Source: Climacium dendroides | Taxonomy: Eukaryota > Streptophyta > Bryopsida > Hypnales > Climaciaceae | Length of the DNA: 64,000 nt | Reading direction: 5' to 3' | Assembly (NCBI GenBank): GCA_950106755.1 | Contig: OX467086.1 | Span: forward strand, 26,554,001-26,618,000 | Part shown: in pieces, positions 58,977 to 64,000 of the stretch | How positions within the stretch are numbered: the stretch's first letter is position 1 | Layout of the letters: every line of letters starts with the position of its first letter | Notes under the pieces: model-generated | Database searches by the model: none | Told to the model about the DNA's origin: nothing | Seen by the model: only the letters and a program-made list of their open reading frames with translations | Translations under genes and position numbers: made by a program

Positions 58977-59424
58977 TATTTCTTGAAAATAGCATTGGAA
59001 TGTGGTGTTTCAATATTTTGGAATAAAAGATTCAATAGATATTTATTTTAAAAACTGTAAATTTCTAATGTGAAGAGATGGCATAATGTCAACTTAGTTA
59101 GTGTGAAATTGAGTTGGAAAGGGTTGGAATTAGTCTGAAAAGTCACGTTTATTTGAAATCAATTAATACCATCATTTGAATTCTACACTTGGCAAAAGGC
59201 TCATCACATTTTTGAAGAATGCTTTTGGATTAAGGGATGTTTTTGGATTAATATTGCATTCATAGAGCCACATTAGCATTCAAATGTATAAAAACAATTA
59301 TCCTATCATGACAACAAACGGGAAGCTATATGATTTTATTTAGACCTTCTATAATGGATAATGTGTAATATGTTGTAAACTACAACTTCTTGTCTATCTA
59401 TTTTTGGACTTTGTTCGTTGATGC

Positions 59425-60349
59425 TTATCCTATAAAGTCCCAAGGCCTTTTTTTCCATCAAAACCTACTCAAAATTGCCATTTTTACTGCAAAGAGAGAA
59501 AAAACTTAATTTTTTGTACATATCTAACCACAAGATCTTGTACTACATTAGTATAAGAATGTGTGGAAAAAGTTTCAAAACTTTGACCATGTAGATTGCA
59601 AGATATCTACATTCAAAGTGAAGAAAACAAGTTTTTCTTACACCTTGATTGAGTAGATTTTTGGCTTTGAATCTTCTTAACTTAGAATTTTTGCTTTATT
59701 CATTTTGATTTTCTAATTTTTTATGCTGAAGAATTGAGTTGAGAATCTAGACAAAAATTCAACAAAAAAACTACTTAATATTCACTCATTAAAAAATTGT
59801 TAAGTAGAAGTAAGTTCAAGATTGAAGGGATAACTAAACTACCAATAGCTTTAATATGGAATTGAAACAAAATAATTCCAATGGTGAGATTGATCTAACA
59901 AGCAAATTTAACCTTATCTAGCAATTTTTTTTGAAAATTTGTTAAAATTGCATAAAAAATAAAATCTATACGTTAATTTTTAAAGAAGATGTATAGATTG
60001 CCTCCAAAACAAAATTGTCCAAAATGTTATTGTCATTGGTCCAAATAGAATGAATCAAAGCTTCAAATGTAAACAAAAGAAATAGTCTTTGAGAAAAATA
60101 AATAAAATTAAAAAAATTAAACATTTTGTGATTTTTTTGGATAACCCCTTGAGTTGCTTTTTGGACTCATAATGGCATAACTTTTGTTTTCAAGTACTGC
60201 TTGAAATAAAAATTATACACCTAGAAAGCTAATTTGATTTTCTATCTTAAAAGAAAATTTAAAAAATCAGGTCACAAATTGAGATCACACAAGCCTACCC
60301 AAAATCCCAAGAGTCCCTGCATAGGGACATTGGGACTGTAGGGGGTTAT
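59425..60349 (+). mobile_element. TTAA-family element, 925 bp, TTAT borders
   Basis: Left end TTATCCTATAAAGTCCCAAGG and right end GGGACTGTAGGGGGTTAT; the tetramer TTAT occurs at both borders in place of TTAA. It is very like the copy at 16348, including 'aaagtcccaaggcct' and 'gattgcaagatat'. No coding capacity. Confidence 0.65.
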
Positions 60350-62917
60350 GGTATGGTAATTTGAATGAAAACTTTTAAATTCATCCTCAGTTTTGATTGT
60401 CACTGTAAGTATGCACAACAACCAATAATCACCCTACCTCATGGGTACCTTTTTTTAAAAAGTTTTTTTTAGTTTTTTTTTCATGGACCCAAGTGCCTTC
60501 CCAAAGTGCCTTGTTACATAAGTTACTGTTATCATAAATTTGTTTTTGTTTCTTCCTCTGGTTCTTTTGGGGGTCCTTTCTAAAGACCAATGCTGGCTTT
60601 TTTTCTTTTCTTTTCTTTACTTGTGGTTGCTCAACCTGATCCATCAGATGTTGATGGGATGAAAGTAGAAAATCTTTTTGGATCACTGAAAAATCACGGA
60701 GAAATCTCGGTCGGGGTCAAGGGGGGGCGGGCAGAGAGAAAATTCCTGCCCGCCTGCCCGCCTGAGGTCATTTGCTTGGTGGTACACCCATTGACAACTG
60801 CTGTATCGTAAGGACTACCTCGCCTCACCTTAATTGTTGACACATCAATCATGGGCTTTCCATGGCAGTCAGCCCTTGCAAGTGGGAATAGGGACAATTG
60901 GGTTGCTTGCTTAACTTAGTTCTTGTCTTCAACAGTGGTCACCGAAAATGACATTTTATTCTCTGGAGAACTGAAAATGGGCGTTGGTTTCATTGAATTG
61001 ATTTTTTTTTCCCATTTGAATTCCAATGCGTATGTACCATACAGTAGTTGGAAAAACAATCGGTTGCTTGGTAAATTAGGGATGGAATTACTGGCAGGGC
61101 ATCACTCGGTATAACATAATGCACTTGGAAAGATGTCTCTTTATTAATATTTGCTCTTCCCGTAGTGGAATCTCACCGTTGATGAGGGAGGGCATTGTTC
61201 AACATGGTGGAATGCACTATAGAAATTTCTTTATCTTTATCTACTCCGAACCCTAAGAGAAGCCATTGCGACGCTTTGACGAACCCTTGCACACAAGAAG
61301 AAAAAACAAAAAAAGCGAGAATCAAATGAAGTTGGAAATAAATCTTTCCCGCGTATTATGCAGGGGAAGCCCTCTCGGGTCGAGCGTCCCTGCATTTTTG
61401 GGCATGACCTCGAGCTAATGCCCTTCAGTTAGTGCCTTTGAATGCAAGAACCCCCTCCCCTCTAACCCTTTTCCTATACATAACTTAAAGTAGGAGGTCC
61501 TTAAATTGACTAGGTTCTAAATTCGTCTTCTATCTAGGAGCGAGTGATATGCTCCTTGAAATATCTATTACTGTCATTGATGAAGTAGGTAGGTTTAAAT
61601 GGGCGATTTATGAGCCTCCTACATTAATCAAGTCAGGGTTGTTTATAGTTTAGGTTAGGCAAGGTATGGTACTGATTAGATGGTTTTGCAAAAGGAAGAT
61701 TGTTGGATATTAGAGTTAATAGTAAAGTGATGGTACGTTTCCACTAAGTATTAGGTAGCAATGTTACTATAGAAGTAAGAAAGTCAAGGAACAATGACCA
61801 TCTCTATATCTGGCTTTGGTTGGAAGTGGCATTCAATATGTATCAAATAAAGTTCAAAATAGAGAATTAAAAACTGGTAGTGTTCACATTAGTCGTACTT
61901 ATGCAGAGGTGAGAAATAATATTGTAAAGGGTAGGGAATACAACTTATAGGGTTTCTACACCAATGCGAAGTTAGTATACATGTTGTGGGACCCCTTCTG
62001 TTCAACAGATTGTAAGTAATAATGACATAGAGGACAAGTTCAATCCTTGGGACGTGGTCACTACGGTGGTTTGTATTCGTGATGGCATTGCAAAGCTTCC
62101 AATAGTGGAAGCCATTGCTTTTCATAAAAAAGAAGACTACAGTTGTGAAAGTAAAGAGCCAAATTCAGTGACTGGCCTTTAACTTCGGTGTTCTTGCAAC
62201 ATCATACAACTAAAAAAGGGGAGGATGAACAACACTTTTGAGGTGATAGTAGTTGTTACACATACACATTGTCTGATAGCACGAATTTTCTTGTAAGTTT
62301 GCTTGCTCTACCACTTGTATCTACTATACTCTTGTCGATCTCCATACAACTGTACATTGTCATGTATGTCTTGTATTATTTGATAGACAAATTTAGGGTT
62401 CATTAGGGATAGCGTTGTTGAACGTCTTGTAATGATAGTGAGGCATTTGCAGTGCCGTAGAATAGCTCTTCCCTTATACCCCGCAGTCCATTGTGGCCAC
62501 ATGGGAGGCACCATTCATAGCACTAGCACTTCCAAACAAGATACCACTATGTTGGTGACAATTGTTGTGCTTACTGAAAGCATCCATGCCTATCTAATGA
62601 TTTTCATGCGGTCCTCATGTCCTTATGATTTGTCAGGCAATAGATTTGCTTTTGCTTTCACTAGATGTGCTGTCCATGACAACACTGATTCTCATAATTC
62701 TACTAGATGCATATAGAGCGTTGGACTTCATGTCTCCACAAGAAATGGAAGAAGAATTTGTTAGAAGAGAATCTCCACCATGTATCAACATATGACAACT
62801 ACATCACATAGGTAGTTCTACACTACTTCCAAGTTCTAACTAGAGAACACGCTGTTGGTAATGGACAAGGAATTTGGATATTGGGTAAAACCATGGAGCA
62901 CCACATGGTTCTTAAAA
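60350..62917. other. Intergenic region, no confirmed gene
   Basis: 2.6 kb with a GC-rich C/G-run block near 60715-60765 and an even-composition block at 61.26-61.45 kb. A plus-strand stretch at about 62010-62165 stays open and reads like protein (FNPWDVVTTVVCIRDGIAK), but it has no start, splice context or family I recognise. Frames at 62308-62716 on both strands are likewise unassigned. Confidence 0.4.
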
Positions 62918-63206
62918 TTACACTACAACAAAAGCAGTGTTTTATGACTGCAAAATATGACTGCAGTGAGTCGTAAAATCAAAAAATACGACTCACGCAG
63001 AAATCACTGTAGATGACTCGGAATATGTCTGACTCCAGTCGTTTAGAAACAGTCGCTTCAGACATCAGTCATATTGGCAGTCATATTTTCCGAGGGGTAT
63101 AAATACCCATTTTTAGCCATAGTATGCCAACATGGCGTATACTTTGACTTTCCTAAGGGAGTCTTGACTTTTTCTTGAGTTGCTCAGGTAAACAAAAAAA
63201 TCCTAC

Positions 63207-63610
63207 GTGGAATATGACTATGGTCAGTCATATTTTTAGATGACATGGAATATGACTGCGATCAGTCATATTTTGGGATGACGTGGAATATGACTGCGGT
63301 CAGTCATATTTTTGGATGACGTGGAATATGACTGCGGTTAGTCATATTTTTGGATGACGTGGAATATGACTGCGGTTAGTCATATTTTTTGATGACATGG
63401 AATATGACTACAGTCAGTCATATTTTTGGATGACGTGAAATATGACTGCAGTCAGTCATATTTTTGGATGACATGGAATATGACTGCAGTCAGTCATATT
63501 TATGGATGGCATGGAATATGACTGAGGTGAGTCATATTTTGCAGTAATGTAGAATACGACTCTCGTCAGTCATATTTTATGGAATATGACTTCTGTAAGT
63601 CATATTTTTG
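63207..63610. repeat. 38-bp subterminal hairpin repeats, about ten units
   Basis: Units at exact 38-bp spacing (63207, 63245, 63283, 63321, 63359 and onwards) read gtggaatatgactgcggtca then gtcatatttttggatgac. Each contains the inverted pair ATATGACTG / CAGTCATAT around a 4-base spacer. The rightmost two units are shortened. They probably bind the transposase of the surrounding CACTA element. Confidence 0.9.
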
Positions 63611-63869
63611 GCTTCATGAAGTTGCAAGTAGCTTCCAATGTCTTTGTTTCAACTTTTGATGCCTGCATATACAATCAAAGAAATGAGAGGTTAGTTTTTA
63701 ATGATTGAACAACAAAGCCTAACCTTCAAAGATTTACAATCAACACAAAATATGTAGCTCAAGTTTAGGATAGAAAGAATAAGATTGATGATAGAGAAAA
63801 CAAGAAAAAAAATATAAGTACTAAGAGATAACAAGAATCAAAAGTTAAAATGCAATAAAGAATAAGAAG

Positions 63870-64000
63870 CAACAACTAAGACATAATAAGAAACAAGAAG
63901 CAACACAAAACAAGAAACAACAACTAAGACACAATAAGAAACAAGAAGCAATACAAAACAAGAAACAACAACTAAGACACAATATGAGGCAACAATTAAG
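63870..64000. repeat. 48-bp A-rich tandem repeat at the window edge
   Basis: Nearly three units at 48-bp spacing starting 'caacaactaagaca' and containing 'aataagaaacaagaagcaa'. It continues past the window end. It lies within the CACTA element interior. Confidence 0.85.

Larger units (their letters stand above)
62921..64000 (+). mobile_element. Left end of a CACTA/EnSpm transposon (runs off window)
   Basis: The terminus CACTACAACAAAAGCAGTG is a classic CACTA-type end, with TTA directly outside (62918-62920) as a possible 3-bp target duplication. Inside it lie subterminal inverted motifs (tatgactgc...gcagtca) and a 38-bp repeat array at 63207-63610, the arrangement used by EnSpm-class transposases for binding. 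No transposase frame has begun by the window edge, so whether the element is autonomous cannot be judged. Confidence 0.8.

Noticed and set aside
62308..62716. Opposed reading frames of 68 and 94 codons as transposase fragments
   Set aside because: No catalytic motif or similarity that I can recognise; overlapping frames on both strands suggest chance.
63207..63610. Regular palindromic repeats resembling a CRISPR array
   Set aside because: Units are contiguous with no unique spacers, the context is a plant nuclear genome, and they lie just inside a CACTA terminus.

Overview
The window is nuclear DNA of a land plant. Evidence: every recognisable gene is split by short GT-AG introns, and the genes belong to plant families (a MYC2-type bHLH, a SPOROCYTELESS/SPEAR-type EAR repressor, a plastid HAD phosphatase with transit peptide, and an LPEAT2-type acyltransferase with EF-hands). 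Introns are mostly 0.1-1.5 kb. The gene-poor DNA is AT-rich and full of decayed, mostly non-autonomous DNA transposons. A seed-free plant (lycophyte, fern or bryophyte) fits best, but the species cannot be fixed from the sequence. I found no rRNA, convincing tRNA, CRISPR array, or LTR retrotransposon with recognisable coding domains.

Layout. 1-4380: no gene, but a 1.3 kb PIF/Harbinger-like element and a 16-bp tandem repeat in the leader of the first gene. 4381-6479 (+): SRPBCC/polyketide-cyclase-like protein. 8020-13210 (-): MYC2-type bHLH in 8 exons, one of only 15 nt, tail to tail with the first gene. 14.1-20.3 kb: nested and tandem repeats, including a Mutator-like MITE with matching empty sites. 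24522-26552 (+): plastid HAD-family phosphatase in 5 exons. 27-31 kb: TTAA-bounded elements, one inserted in another. 32131-35084 (+): LPEAT2-like acyltransferase in 6 exons with a 5'-UTR intron. 36-42 kb: foldback, CACTA and TA-flanked elements and a long inverted repeat. 45578-48627 (-): long SPEAR-like transcriptional repressor in 6 exons, one of 22 nt. 50-64 kb: more TTAA-bounded elements, a second TA-flanked copy, and at the right edge the start of a CACTA transposon with 38-bp subterminal hairpin repeats.

The five genes do not form a pathway. Two are regulators: MYC2-type factors act in jasmonate-type signalling and SPEAR proteins recruit TOPLESS corepressors. Three have metabolic or lipid-type folds. 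The exon models were built by hand from splice sites and reading-frame phase; every stated join keeps the frame.

The most notable non-genic signal is a family of 0.2-1.5 kb elements whose ends read TTAACCC(C/T)NAAAG. At least eight copies or remnants lie in the window. One is nested inside another, and an uninterrupted relative of the host element is also present, which supports TTAA target duplication as in piggyBac-type elements.
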